NCBI RefSeq assembly: GCF_006874475.1
Contig: NZ_VIRM01000019.1
Span: 62,001 to 126,000, forward strand
Source: Microbispora hainanensis
GTDB taxonomy: Bacteria; Actinomycetota; Actinomycetes; Streptosporangiales; Streptosporangiaceae
Reading direction: 5' to 3'
DNA: 64,000 nt
Shown here: one piece after another, positions 18,358 through 26,660 of the stretch
How the letters are laid out: each line of letters begins with the position of its first letter
Position numbering within the stretch: position 1 is the stretch's first letter
Notes under the pieces: model-generated
The model's database searches: none
Seen by the model: only the letters and a program-made list of their open reading frames with translations
Told to the model about the DNA's origin: nothing
Position numbers and translations under genes: made by a program

Positions 18358-18463
18358 GGCTTATGAGCTTGCCCTGTGGTGGGGGGTGCTCCGCAACCGA
18401 ATCGTGGTACCTGTTTGGTGACGTCTTGACTCGACGGCCGATCACATGGACTTTCCCCAACAA

Positions 18464-18479
18464 TGTGATTTTGATCACA
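18464..18479. promoter_or_regulatory. Perfect CRP-type binding site
   Basis: TGTGATTTTGATCACA matches the TGTGA-N6-TCACA consensus of Crp/GlxR-type cAMP receptor proteins in every defined position. It lies in the 252-bp divergent gap, 107 bp before the transglycosylase start and 131 bp before the response regulator, and is more likely to act on the transglycosylase. A loose TCACA half site lies at 18442-18447. Confidence 0.65.
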
Positions 18480-18555
18480 CTTTGCGCCACAGGGAGGGGC
18501 ATGGGTGCCCGCGCACCAGCCTGCTCCCGCTTCTTGATGATGACGTGCGGACGAG

Positions 18556-18571
18556 GTCACAGGGCTGTGAC
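18556..18571. promoter_or_regulatory. 7-2-7 inverted repeat before the response regulator
   Basis: GTCACAG-GG-CTGTGAC lies 39 bp before the regulator start. It is in the right place for a -35 region operator and could be the site of the adjacent response regulator itself or a second CRP-family site in everted order. Confidence 0.45.
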
Positions 18572-18597
18572 AAATAGGGAATTGGTGAGGTTCGCAC

Positions 18598-18603
18598 CAT
18601 AAT
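18598..18603 (+). promoter_or_regulatory. -10 element; leaderless response-regulator transcript
   Basis: CATAAT ends 7 bp before the GTG at 18610 and there is no Shine-Dalgarno sequence, so the transcript probably begins at or very near the start codon. Confidence 0.45.
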
Positions 18604-18609
18604 GACCGA

Positions 18610-19284
18610 GTGGCAGGCATCCTCCTGGTCGAAGACGACCCCTCGGTCCGCGCCGGACTCGAGCTCGCGCTCACCCGGCAGGGCCACTCGGTGACCGCGT
18701 ACGCCACAGGCGAGGAGGCCCTCGAACACGTACGCTCCCGCCGCCCCGAGATCGCGATCCTCGACGTCATGCTCCCCGGCATCGACGGAGTCGAGGTGTG
18801 CCGCCGCATCCGCAGGCTCGACCCGCTGCCGATCATCCTGCTCACGGCCCGGGGGGACGACCTCGACGTGGTGGTGGGGCTGGAGGCCGGCGCGGACGAC
18901 TACGTCGTCAAGCCCGTCGAGCCCCGGGTCCTGGACGCCCGCATCCGCGCCGTCCTACGCCGGCTGGAGTCCGCCTCACCCGACCGCCTCACCTTCGGCG
19001 ACCTCATGATCGACCGCGGAGCCCTCAAGGTGAGCCTCTCGGGCAAGGAGATCCACCTCACCCCGACCGAGCTGCGCCTGCTGCTCGAACTGGTCCGCCA
19101 CCCCGGCCAGGTGCTCAACCGCCGCTATCTCCTGCGCGCCGTATGGGACCACACGCACGTGGCGGACTCGCGGCTGGTCGACGCGTGCGTGCAGCGAATC
19201 CGCGCCAAGATCGAGCCGGTGCCCGCCGACCCCGTCTACATCCACACGGTGCGCGGCTTCGGATACCGCTTCAGCCCGCCATGA
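18610..19284 (+). CDS. OmpR-family response regulator
   Basis: 224 aa. Receiver domain with the acidic pocket in LLVEDDPS, phospho-acceptor Asp in AILDVMLPGIDG, Thr in LLTARGDD and Lys in DYVVKPVE; C-terminal winged-helix trans_reg domain (LTPTELRLLLELVRHPG, VHTVRGFGYRFSPP). Partner of the histidine kinase that starts 7 bp later. The three-gene layout regulator, kinase, lipoprotein recalls actinobacterial CseB/CseC-type envelope-sensing systems, though the lipoprotein is on the other side here. Confidence 0.93.
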   Translation: MAGILLVEDDPSVRAGLELALTRQGHSVTAYATGEEALEHVRSRRPEIAILDVMLPGIDGVEVCRRIRRLDPLPIILLTARGDDLDVVVGLEAGADDYVVKPVEPRVLDARIRAVLRRLESASPDRLTFGDLMIDRGALKVSLSGKEIHLTPTELRLLLELVRHPGQVLNRRYLLRAVWDHTHVADSRLVDACVQRIRAKIEPVPADPVYIHTVRGFGYRFSPP

Positions 19285-19291
19285 CCGCGAC

Positions 19292-20737
19292 ATGACCTGG
19301 GTGCCCACCGGGTTGCGGGCCCGGCTGGTGATCACCTTCCTGCTGGTGGCGGTCACCGCGTCCGCCATGGTCGCGGGCCTGGGCTACCAGATCATCCGCC
19401 GGGGCATGCTGGACCGCGCGGAGCGCGCCGCGGTCGCCGACGTACGGGAGACGCTCTCCAGGATCACGCTGCCGATCGGTGCGAGCGACGTGGTCTGGCC
19501 GAGCGACACCACCGTCACCGACCAGGACCTCGGCGAGGTGGTGCAGGCGCTGGAGGCCCCGGAGCGGACCGTCATCGTGACCTACGGCGACCACCGGAAC
19601 TCCAACGCCGGCGCCAGGTTCACCATGGCCGACGTGCCCGACCAGCTCCGCTGGCAGGCAGCCCGGCGGCTCGTCTACCAGAGGGCGGTGCTCAGGGACC
19701 ATCCGTGGCTGATCGTCGCCACGCAGATCCAGCGGGCCACCCGCGACAACGTGCTGCGCCCGACCGGCCTGACGGCCTACGTCTTCGTGCCGCTCTCGGA
19801 CGAGGAGACCGTGCTGTTCCGCCTCAGGACCGCCCTCGCGCAGGCCGGAGGCATCACGCTCGTCCTGGCGCTGACCCTGGCCCTGCTGTCGGCCCGGCGG
19901 GTGCTGCTGCCCGTACGGCGGCTGGGCGCGGCCGCCCGCGCCCTCGGCGCCGGTGAGCTGCACGTCCGCCTCCCCGTACGCGGCAGGGACGAGCTGGCGG
20001 AGCTGACCGCGACGTTCAACGAGACGGCGGCGGCGCTGGAGGACAGCGTCTCGGAGCTGCGGACGCTGGAGTCGATGTCGCGGCGGTTCGTCGCGGACGT
20101 CTCCCACGAGCTGCGCACGCCGCTGACCGCGATGACCGCGGTGACGGACATGCTGTCGGAGGACGCCGAGGACCTGCCGGACGACGCCGGGGAGGCGGTG
20201 CGGATCGTCGTCCGCGAGATCGACCGGCTGCGGGTGCTGGTCGAGCACCTCATCGAGATCAGCCGGTTCGACGCGGGCGCCGCCACGCTCCGCCGGGAGA
20301 CGGTCGACGTGGGCGACACGCTGGCCGACTGCCTGGAGGTGCGGGGCTGGGCCGACCGGGTGAAGCTCACCGTACCCGTCGGGCTCACGTTCTCGCTGGA
20401 CGCCCGGAGGTTCGACGTGATCGTCGCCAACCTCGTCGGCAACGCGCTCAACCACGGCGCGCCTCCCGTGGTGGTGGGCGCGCGGGTGGCGGTCGGCGGC
20501 GAGCACCACGGAGCGCTCGAAGTGAGCGTGCGCGACCACGGGAGCGGCATTCCGGAGCAGGTCCTCCCCCATGTCTTCGACCGCTTCTACAAGGCCGGCA
20601 CCGAGCGGGCCAGGAGCGTGGGCAGCGGTCTCGGCCTCGCCATCGCCAAGGCCAACGCCGAACTGCACGGCGGCTCGATCAAGGCCGAGCGGTGCGACCC
20701 CGGCACCCTCTTCCGCGTCTGGATCCCGAAACCATGA
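19292..20737 (+). CDS. Sensor histidine kinase
   Basis: 481 aa. Transmembrane helix 1 (~7-30), an extracytoplasmic sensor of about 140 residues, helix 2 (~182-205), HAMP (PVRRLGAAARALGAG), H-box RFVADVSHELRTPL with the phospho-His, N-box VANLVGNALNHG and ATP-lid GSGLGLAIAKAN. It phosphorylates the upstream regulator. The stop overlaps the next ATG by 4 bp, so the lipoprotein is translationally coupled and may be the sensed or modulating partner. Confidence 0.93.
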   Translation: MTWVPTGLRARLVITFLLVAVTASAMVAGLGYQIIRRGMLDRAERAAVADVRETLSRITLPIGASDVVWPSDTTVTDQDLGEVVQALEAPERTVIVTYGDHRNSNAGARFTMADVPDQLRWQAARRLVYQRAVLRDHPWLIVATQIQRATRDNVLRPTGLTAYVFVPLSDEETVLFRLRTALAQAGGITLVLALTLALLSARRVLLPVRRLGAAARALGAGELHVRLPVRGRDELAELTATFNETAAALEDSVSELRTLESMSRRFVADVSHELRTPLTAMTAVTDMLSEDAEDLPDDAGEAVRIVVREIDRLRVLVEHLIEISRFDAGAATLRRETVDVGDTLADCLEVRGWADRVKLTVPVGLTFSLDARRFDVIVANLVGNALNHGAPPVVVGARVAVGGEHHGALEVSVRDHGSGIPEQVLPHVFDRFYKAGTERARSVGSGLGLAIAKANAELHGGSIKAERCDPGTLFRVWIPKP

Positions 20738-21375
20738 GCCGCGGACGGACCAGACGCGCGGCCGCGGCCCTGCTCGCGGGTCTGCGTGCGGGGCTGCGCG
20801 CGGGACTGCGCGCGGGACTGCGCGCGGGACTGCGCGCGGGACTGCGCGCGGGACTGCTCCCGGGACTGCTCATGGTGTCGGCGGCCTGCGGGGTCGCGCC
20901 GACCGGGGTGATCGACGCCGGTCCCGCCCCGGTCATCAGCGGCACGCCCACCCTCGTCACGATCTACCTGCTGCGGGACGGCCGGCTGTGGCCCACCCGG
21001 GTCGCGGCGCGCTCGCCCCACGTCAACGACGTGCTCGACGCGCTGTTCGCGGCCAGCGGGCGGACGCCGAACCAGCTGTCCACCGCGCTCACCGGCCTCA
21101 CGCTGGCCCAGGTGCAGCTCGTCAGGTACGCCCCGGACGCCGGCAGCCGCAACGACCCCGACAACACCCTCAGCCTGCGCGTACGGCTGTTCGTGAGCGG
21201 CTGGAAGATCACCAGGACCGCCATGGCCCAGATCACCTGTACGGCGCGGCTGCGCCCGGAGATCTGGGCCGTGGAGATCGCTCACGCGACTCCCGACAAG
21301 AACGGCCCCCTGAAGGTCCACACCTGCCGGGAGTTCTGGGATCTGGCCCCCAGAGACGGCCAGCTCCCCCCGTGA
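20734..21375 (+). CDS. GerMN-like lipoprotein with repeat-expanded signal peptide
   Basis: 213 aa. N-terminus is basic, then six tandem GLRA units (coded by a 12-bp array), GLLPGLLMV and a Cys in SAACG that may be lipidated, though Ser at -3 is unusual. The mature part (VTIYLLRDGRLWPT, VNDVLDALFAAS, TLSLRVRLFVSG) resembles a GerMN-type domain found in envelope proteins of Gram-positive bacteria. Translationally coupled to the histidine kinase. The four-residue repeat inserts an Arg every four residues, which should break a normal hydrophobic signal core. Converges on phoH with 3 bp between stops. Confidence 0.75.
   Translation: MSRGRTRRAAAALLAGLRAGLRAGLRAGLRAGLRAGLRAGLLPGLLMVSAACGVAPTGVIDAGPAPVISGTPTLVTIYLLRDGRLWPTRVAARSPHVNDVLDALFAASGRTPNQLSTALTGLTLAQVQLVRYAPDAGSRNDPDNTLSLRVRLFVSGWKITRTAMAQITCTARLRPEIWAVEIAHATPDKNGPLKVHTCREFWDLAPRDGQLPP
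20779..20862 (+). repeat. 12-bp tandem array inside signal-peptide coding sequence
   Basis: Seven units of ggactgcgcgcg or a near form; five are identical, the first two and the last differ slightly. The array encodes GLRA six times and then GLLP. Confidence 0.9.
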
Positions 21376-21378
21376 GAA

Positions 21379-22689
21379 TTACAGCGTGATGTTCTCCAGC
21401 ATCTCCGTCACCAGGGCGGCGATCGGCGACCGCTCGGACCTGGTCAGCGTGATGTGGGCGAACAGCGGGTGGCCCTTGAGCTTCTCCACCACGGCGACGA
21501 CGCCGTCGTGCCGGCCCACCCGCAGGTTGTCGCGCTGGGCGATGTCGTGGGTGAGCACGACCCGCGAGTTGGCGCCGATGCGCGACAGCACGGTCAGCAG
21601 CACGCCGCGCTCCAGCGACTGCGCCTCGTCCACGATCACGAAGGCGTCGTGGAGGGACCGGCCGCGGATGTGCGTCAGCGGCAGGACCTCCAGCATGCCC
21701 CGGTCGATGACCTCCTCGATCACCTCCGGAGACGTGACCGCGCCCAGCGTGTCGTAGACCGCCTGGGCCCACGGGCCCATCTTGTCGTTCTCGGAACCGG
21801 GCAGGTAGCCGAGCTCCTGGCCGCCCACTGCGTACAGGGGGCGGAAGACGATGATCTTGCGGTGCTGACGGCGCTCCAGCACCGCCTCCAGCCCCGCGCA
21901 CAGCGCCAGCGCCGACTTTCCGGTGCCGGCCCGGCCGCCCATCGACACGATGCCGACGTCGGGGTCCATCAACAGGTCGAGCGCGATCCGCTGCTCCGCC
22001 GACCGGCCGTGCAGCCCGAAGACCTCACGGTCGCCCCTCACCAGACGCACCGACTTGTCGGGCAGGACGCGGCCGAGCGCGGAGCCGCGGCTCGACAGCA
22101 GCCGCAGGCCGGTGTGGCACGGCAGCTCGCGCGCCTCGTCGATGTCGGCGCTGCCGGCCTCGAAGAGGGCGTCCATCTCCTCCGTGGTGACCTGGAGCTC
22201 CGCCATGCCGGTCCAGCCGGACTCGACCACCATGCCGGCGCGGTACTCCTCCGCCGCCAGGCCGATGGACGCCGCCTTGACCCGCATCGGCAGGTCCTTC
22301 GACACCAGCACCACGTCTTTGCCCTCCGCCGCGAGGTTCTGCGCGACGGTGAGGATGCGGGTGTCGTTGTCGCCCAGGCGGAAGCCCGCCGGGAGGCAGG
22401 ACGGATCACTATGGTTCAGCTCGACCCGGATGTTCCCGTCGCCGATCGGCATGGGCTCATCCAGCCGTCCGTACTGCACTCTGAGGTCATCGAGGAAGCG
22501 CAGCGCCTCCCGGGCGAAGTAGCCGAGCTCGGGGTGGTGGCGCTTGGCCTCCAGTTCCGTGATGACGACGATCGGGACGACGACCTCGTGCTCGGCGAAG
22601 CGGCTCATCGCCGCCGGGTCGGCGAGCAGGACGGACGTGTCCAGAACGTAGGTGCGGGATGTGGACGGGTTGCTCGAGGACACTGCCAC
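21379..22689 (-). CDS. phoH: PhoH-family PIN-ATPase (PhoH2 type)
   Basis: 436 aa. N-terminal PIN nuclease domain ([12 protein letters not shown], acidic [18 protein letters not shown]) fused to a PhoH ATPase (Walker [14 protein letters not shown], Walker [22 protein letters not shown]). PhoH2 proteins of mycobacteria are ATP-dependent RNA-unwinding ribonucleases. GTG start with GGGGGAGAA upstream. Monocistronic; the shared neighbourhood with a short cis-prenyltransferase recalls mycobacterial gene order. Confidence 0.95.
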   Translation of the reverse strand: MAVSSSNPSTSRTYVLDTSVLLADPAAMSRFAEHEVVVPIVVITELEAKRHHPELGYFAREALRFLDDLRVQYGRLDEPMPIGDGNIRVELNHSDPSCLPAGFRLGDNDTRILTVAQNLAAEGKDVVLVSKDLPMRVKAASIGLAAEEYRAGMVVESGWTGMAELQVTTEEMDALFEAGSADIDEARELPCHTGLRLLSSRGSALGRVLPDKSVRLVRGDREVFGLHGRSAEQRIALDLLMDPDVGIVSMGGRAGTGKSALALCAGLEAVLERRQHRKIIVFRPLYAVGGQELGYLPGSENDKMGPWAQAVYDTLGAVTSPEVIEEVIDRGMLEVLPLTHIRGRSLHDAFVIVDEAQSLERGVLLTVLSRIGANSRVVLTHDIAQRDNLRVGRHDGVVAVVEKLKGHPLFAHITLTRSERSPIAALVTEMLENITL

Positions 22690-22867
22690 GCGTTCTCCCC
22701 CGGGCGCCTGAGGTGGGCGCCCTGCCTTGACTGGTGGTGAACGGACCGGGCCCGTGACCTGCGAGAGCAGACCGGGGCTCCGGCCCTCCTCGCATGGTGG
22801 TCGCGCAAGGACGGGCCCTCTCCCGAGGTGGTGGCCGCCGATCCCCTCGACGGCCGCTCAGCTACCA

Positions 22868-22879
22868 CGTTACGTAACG
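22868..22879. promoter_or_regulatory. Perfect 12-bp palindrome upstream of phoH
   Basis: CGTTACGTAACG is fully self-complementary and lies about 180 bp before the phoH start in the 246-bp gap after the prenyltransferase. The AT-bearing core TTACGTAA stands out from the GC-rich flanks and suggests an operator; the factor is not known. Confidence 0.45.
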
Positions 22880-22935
22880 AATCTCCCCAGCCCAATAGGT
22901 TTTCGCTGGTAAATAGACGCTGGTCACGTACCGTC

Positions 22936-23697
22936 TCAGGAGCCGTACCGACGGTGCCGTGCGGCGTACGAGCGGAGCGCCCGCAGGAAGTCGACTCTGC
23001 GGAAGTCGGGCCAGTAGGCCTCGCAGAAGTAGAACTCGGAGTGGGCGCTCTGCCAGAGCAGGAATCCGGAGAGCCGCTGCTCTCCCGAGGTCCGGATGAC
23101 GAGATCCGGGTCGGGCAGGCCGCGCGTGTAGAGATGCTCAGCGATGTGCTCGACGTCGAGGACCTCGACGAGGTCCTCGATGCTTGCGCCCTTGCTGGCA
23201 TGCTCCTGGAGGAGGGAGCGCACCGCATCAGCGATCTCACGCCTTCCTCCATACCCAACGGCAACGTTCACAATCAGGCCCGGACGATGCGATGTGGTTT
23301 CTTTTGCGTGTTTGAGGACACGAGCCGTGTGATCGGGCAGAAGGTCGAGCGAGCCCATGGGGTTGAGGTGCCATCCCTCGTCCACGAGATCCTGGACGAG
23401 GTTCTCGATCACCTGGAGCAGCGGATCGAGCTCGGCCTTGTCCCTGGACAGGTTGTCGGTGGAGAGCAGCCACAGCGTCACGTACTCGACCCCGGCCTCG
23501 CGGCACCACACGAGCAGCTCGGAGATCTTGTCGGCGCCCTTCTGGTGGCCCCGGCTGACGTCCCGCAGGCCCATGGCCCGCGCCCACCTGCGGTTGCCGT
23601 CCACGATCACGCCGACGTGGCGGGGAATCTGGTCGGAGGACAGCTTCCGTTCGAGCCTGCGCTCGTACAGCTTGTACACGAGATCGCGCATGCTCAT
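22936..23697 (-). CDS. Short cis-prenyltransferase (isoprenyl transferase, UppS family)
   Basis: 253 aa. Conserved VIVDGNRRWAR with the catalytic Asp, WLLSTDNLSR, the RTSGEQRLSGFLLWQSAHSE signature and FRRVDFLRAL are all present. Its length and motifs fit the short Z-farnesyl/decaprenyl-type subfamily of actinobacteria (Rv1086-like), which makes isoprenoid diphosphates for lipid carriers used in wall synthesis. ATG at 23697 has GAAGAGGG upstream; a second ATG lies two codons later. The 185-bp gap to pckG holds a 10-bp tandem array. Confidence 0.92.
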   Translation of the reverse strand: MSMRDLVYKLYERRLERKLSSDQIPRHVGVIVDGNRRWARAMGLRDVSRGHQKGADKISELLVWCREAGVEYVTLWLLSTDNLSRDKAELDPLLQVIENLVQDLVDEGWHLNPMGSLDLLPDHTARVLKHAKETTSHRPGLIVNVAVGYGGRREIADAVRSLLQEHASKGASIEDLVEVLDVEHIAEHLYTRGLPDPDLVIRTSGEQRLSGFLLWQSAHSEFYFCEAYWPDFRRVDFLRALRSYAARHRRYGS

Positions 23698-23800
23698 GCG
23701 ACCCTCTTCCTCGCGACGATGGGCTCGATCACCAATTATCGCGGGCGAACCGGCATGCCGTGCCCTCCTCGGACCTGGCGGCCCGCCGGGGCGGCGCACT

Positions 23801-23864
23801 CCGGCGCACCCCGGCGGGCACCGGCGGGCACCGGCGGGCACCGGCGGGCACCGGCGGGCACCGG
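23801..23864. repeat. 10-bp tandem array between pckG and the prenyltransferase gene
   Basis: Unit ccggcgggca occurs five times without change from 23811 to 23860, after a variant copy at 23801 and followed by ccgg. It is noncoding and lies just past the pckG stop. Confidence 0.92.
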
Positions 23865-23882
23865 ACGAGCCGCCGGACCGGC

Positions 23883-25823
23883 TCAGCCGAGCCGCTGGGC
23901 TGTGTCGAGCCGCTGGGCTGTGTCGAGCCGCTGGGCTGTGTCGAGCCGCTGGGCTGTGTCGAGCCGCTGCACCAGGGACCGGTACTCGTCCCACAGCTCC
24001 TCCGGCATGTGGTCGCCGAAGGTCTCGAAGTGGGGCGGGATCAGCGCGGCCTCCTCGCGCCACACCTCGGGGTCGACGCTGAGCAGGAGCTCCATGTCCT
24101 CGGGCGCGATGTCGAGACCCTCGGTGTCGAGCGAGGCCGGCAGATTGCCGATCGGCGTGGGCACGGCGTCGGCCACGCCGTTCAGCCGGTCGACGATCCA
24201 CTTGAGCACCCGGCTGTTCTCGCCGAAGCCCGGCCACAGGAAGCGGCCGTTCGCGTCCTTGCGGAACCAGTTGACGTAGTAGATCCTCGGCAGCTTCTCC
24301 GGGTCGGTCATCCTGCCGATCTCCACCCAGTGGGCGAAGTAGTCGCCCATGTTGTAGCCGCAGAACGGCAGCATCGCGAACGGGTCGCGGCGCAGCTCGC
24401 CGACCTTGCCCTCGGCCGCCGCGGTCTTCTCCGAGGCCACGTTCGCACCCAGGAACACGCCGTGCTGCCAGCTCAGCGACTCGGTCACCAGCGGCACCGC
24501 GGTCGCCCTGCGGCCGCCGAACAGGATGGCCGAGATCGGCACCCCGGCGGGGTCCTGCCACTCGGGTGCGATCGTCGGGCACTGCTCGGCCGGCGTGGTG
24601 AACCGGGCGTTCGGGTGGGCGGCGGGCTCCGGGGAGTCCGGCGTCCAGTCGCGGCCCCTCCAGTCGATGAGGTGCGCGGGCGGCTCGTCGGTGAGTCCCT
24701 CCCACCAGACGTCCCCGTCGTCGGTCAGCGCGACGTTCGTGAAGATGCTGTTGCCCCACAGCGTCTCGATCGCGTTGGCGTTCGTGGACCGCCCGGTGCC
24801 GGGCGCGACGCCGAAGAACCCGGCCTCCGGGTTGATCGCGTAGAGCCGGCCGTCGGGGCCGAAGCGCATCCAGGCGATGTCGTCGCCGATCGTCTCGACC
24901 TTCCAGCCTGGGATCGTGGGCTGGAGCATGGCGAGGTTCGTCTTGCCGCACGCCGACGGGAAGGCCGCGGCGACATACCTCGCCTCACCCTGCGGCGGCG
25001 TGAGCTTGAGGATCAGCATGTGCTCGGCCAGCCAGCCCTCGTCGCGGGCCATCACGCTGGCGATCCGCAGCGCGTAGCACTTCTTGCCCAGCAGCGCGTT
25101 GCCGCCGTAGCCCGAGCCGTACGACCAGATCTCGCGGGTCTCCGGGAAGTGGCTGATGTACTTGGTCGTGCTGCACGGCCACGGCACGTCGGCCTGGCCG
25201 GGCTCCAGCGGCGCGCCCACCGAGTGGACGGCCTTCACGAAGTCGCCGTGCTCATGGTCGCGCTTGCTGCGGCCCTCGTCGGCTCGTGCCTCGCTCTCTC
25301 GGGCCTTTCGCGCCGCTCCGCGTTCCTCGATCAGGCGTAGCGCGTCCTCGCCCATCCGGGTCATGATCCGCATCGACACCACCACGTACGGCGAGTCGGT
25401 GATCTCGACGCCGAGCTGCGAGATGTTCCCGCCCAGAGGGCCCATGCAGAAGGGCACGACGTACATCGTGCGGCCCCGCATGCAGCCCTTGAACAGCGTG
25501 GCGAACGTGCGGCGCATCTCGTCGGGCGCGATCCAGTTGTTGGTCGGCCCGGCGTCCTCCTCACGCTCCGAGCAGATGAACGTGCGGTCCTCCACACGGG
25601 CGACGTCGCTCGGGTCCGAGGCCGCGTAGAAGCTGTTGGGACGCTTGGCCAGCCGCGTTAAGGTGCCCTGCTCGACCAGGAGGTTGGTCAGGCGCGTCCA
25701 TTCGGCCTCGGAGCCGTCGCACCATTCGATCCGGTCGGGCTGGGTCAGCTCCGCGATCCGGGTCACCCAGGCCGCCAGATCGCTGTGACTCGTGGGCGTG
25801 GGTACCTCTACTGAAATGGACAC
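23883..25823 (-). CDS. pckG: Phosphoenolpyruvate carboxykinase (GTP), repeat-extended C-terminus
   Basis: 646 aa versus about 605-620 for the family. Converts oxaloacetate plus GTP to phosphoenolpyruvate, the entry of gluconeogenesis. Motifs: PEP/substrate region [17 protein letters not shown] with the P-loop, GDDIAWM for metal binding, [12 protein letters not shown] and FGGRRA. After the normal end [12 protein letters not shown] the frame runs through QRLDTA repeated four times, coded by an 18-bp array. GTG start with AAGGAG 8 bp upstream. Four similar inverted repeats lie upstream (see separate entries), suggesting control by a GntR-type repressor. Confidence 0.96.
   Translation of the reverse strand: MSISVEVPTPTSHSDLAAWVTRIAELTQPDRIEWCDGSEAEWTRLTNLLVEQGTLTRLAKRPNSFYAASDPSDVARVEDRTFICSEREEDAGPTNNWIAPDEMRRTFATLFKGCMRGRTMYVVPFCMGPLGGNISQLGVEITDSPYVVVSMRIMTRMGEDALRLIEERGAARKARESEARADEGRSKRDHEHGDFVKAVHSVGAPLEPGQADVPWPCSTTKYISHFPETREIWSYGSGYGGNALLGKKCYALRIASVMARDEGWLAEHMLILKLTPPQGEARYVAAAFPSACGKTNLAMLQPTIPGWKVETIGDDIAWMRFGPDGRLYAINPEAGFFGVAPGTGRSTNANAIETLWGNSIFTNVALTDDGDVWWEGLTDEPPAHLIDWRGRDWTPDSPEPAAHPNARFTTPAEQCPTIAPEWQDPAGVPISAILFGGRRATAVPLVTESLSWQHGVFLGANVASEKTAAAEGKVGELRRDPFAMLPFCGYNMGDYFAHWVEIGRMTDPEKLPRIYYVNWFRKDANGRFLWPGFGENSRVLKWIVDRLNGVADAVPTPIGNLPASLDTEGLDIAPEDMELLLSVDPEVWREEAALIPPHFETFGDHMPEELWDEYRSLVQRLDTAQRLDTAQRLDTAQRLDTAQRLG
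23887..23972 (-). repeat. 18-bp tandem array at the 3' end of pckG
   Basis: Unit tcgagccgctgggctgtg repeats about four and a half times with no mismatch and is in frame (QRLDTA). It lies only about 25 bp from the separate 10-bp array past the stop. Confidence 0.92.
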
Positions 25824-25886
25824 GGGGGCGGCTCCTTAATCTCTCAGGGCCAGAGCATCATCGGCGAAGAATGGCCTCCGAATCCA

Positions 25887-25902
25887 ATTGGAGTAGACCA
25901 TC
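25887..25902. promoter_or_regulatory. GntR/DasR-like operator candidate 1
   Basis: ATTGGAGTAGACCATC, 64 bp before the pckG start. It shares A-Y-TGG-N3-AG-N-CC with three sites farther upstream and resembles the TGGTCTAGACCA core bound by HutC/DasR-type GntR regulators. Confidence 0.5.
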
Positions 25903-26056
25903 GTGTTTCCACTCCGTTAAAACGGCGCCATTCTCGGCTTCACGGCTCCGGATGCCATCAGCCCAGGCAGTGGCCGTGATGTTGTGGGACCTTACCCACT
26001 CTGACCCTGTTGAAAAAACGACGCTCTTCCCCTTGCCCGCCACACCGTCCTTACAC

Positions 26057-26072
26057 ATTGGTATAGGCCAAT
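26057..26072. promoter_or_regulatory. GntR/DasR-like operator candidate 2
   Basis: ATTGGTATAGGCCAAT, with perfect ATTGG/CCAAT arms, 234 bp before pckG. Confidence 0.55.
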
Positions 26073-26075
26073 CCG

Positions 26076-26091
26076 ACTGGTCCAGACCTTT
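26076..26091. promoter_or_regulatory. GntR/DasR-like operator candidate 3
   Basis: ACTGGTCCAGACCTTT agrees with 13 of 16 bases of the streptomycete DasR consensus ACTGGTCTAGACCACT (consensus from memory). It begins 19 bp after the start of site 2. Confidence 0.5.
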
Positions 26092-26097
26092 CGGCGA

Positions 26098-26113
26098 ATT
26101 GGTTCAGTCCAAT
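26098..26113. promoter_or_regulatory. GntR/DasR-like operator candidate 4
   Basis: ATTGGTTCAGTCCAAT, perfect ATTGG/CCAAT arms. It overlaps the stop codon of the small protein gene to the right, so part of the regulatory array lies within coding sequence. Confidence 0.55.
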
Positions 26114-26622
26114 CCGCCGGGGCCCTCCGCCCTGATCCTGTCGACGCGCTGGAGGGCATCGCGCAGGTCAGCGAGCCAGCTGTCGGTGTGCTTGCCGACG
26201 AGCCGGACGCACCAGGCCAGCGCGTCGCTGCGGCTGCGCGCGACACCCGCGGCGACCAGGGTGTCGAGGACCTGCCGTTCCGGCTGGCGCAGCCGGGTCA
26301 TGACGGGGACGGAAAGAGTGGTGAACATCACTGTCTCGTCGCCCAGGACGACGCCCCAGGAGACCTTGCGGCGGAAGCGGTGCTCGGCCTCCCTGGCGAT
26401 GTCGATCCTGCGCTCGCGTGTCTCCTCGCGGAACCGCTCGACGTACCCCTCCATCGCCGCCGCACGCTCCGGACCGGGGAGCCCTTCGGCCACCGACAGC
26501 GGCGGAAGCGTGCCCAGCACGGTGATCTCCTCGCGGTCCACCACGACCTTGGGGGTCTCGGCGAACCAGTCGTCCGGCAACCGGCCGGCGAACCAGGCGC
26601 TCAACTGTTCTTCTGAATGCAT
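26104..26622 (-). CDS. Hypothetical protein with possible ribbon-helix-helix C-terminus
   Basis: 172 aa, not recognised as a named family. The middle is charged and helical (GYVERFREETRERRIDIAREAEHR); residues ~115-150 (RQVLDTLVAAGVARSRSDAL then AWCVRLVGK) look like the strand-helix-helix of ribbon-helix-helix DNA-binding proteins, where SRSDAL typically starts the second half. No catalytic motif. An AT-rich perfect palindrome covers the start codon and there is no Shine-Dalgarno, so the transcript may be leaderless and autoregulated. pckG lies downstream on the same strand, 280 bp away. Confidence 0.6.
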   Translation of the reverse strand: MHSEEQLSAWFAGRLPDDWFAETPKVVVDREEITVLGTLPPLSVAEGLPGPERAAAMEGYVERFREETRERRIDIAREAEHRFRRKVSWGVVLGDETVMFTTLSVPVMTRLRQPERQVLDTLVAAGVARSRSDALAWCVRLVGKHTDSWLADLRDALQRVDRIRAEGPGGLD

Positions 26623-26638
26623 GTAATCAACATTACAT
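26621..26638. promoter_or_regulatory. AT-rich perfect inverted repeat over a start codon
   Basis: ATGTAAT-CAAC-ATTACAT (7-4-7, no mismatch) begins inside the ATG of the 172-aa protein and lies 60 bp before the MFS gene on the other strand. Strong operator candidate. Confidence 0.6.
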
Positions 26639-26660
26639 CGCCATCTCGCGATCGCCGAGG

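Noticed and set aside
18358-18609. c-di-AMP (ydaO-type) riboswitch before the transglycosylase
   Set aside because: Such elements are common before actinobacterial wall hydrolases, but I could not find the conserved core strings; the CRP-type site explains the gap better. A covariance-model search would decide.
23801-23972. CRISPR array
   Set aside because: Repeats are head-to-tail without spacers and units are only 10 and 18 bp.
25858-26058. 66-codon frame upstream of pckG
   Set aside because: It covers the operator array, has no ribosome-binding site and no coding bias; treated as leader DNA.
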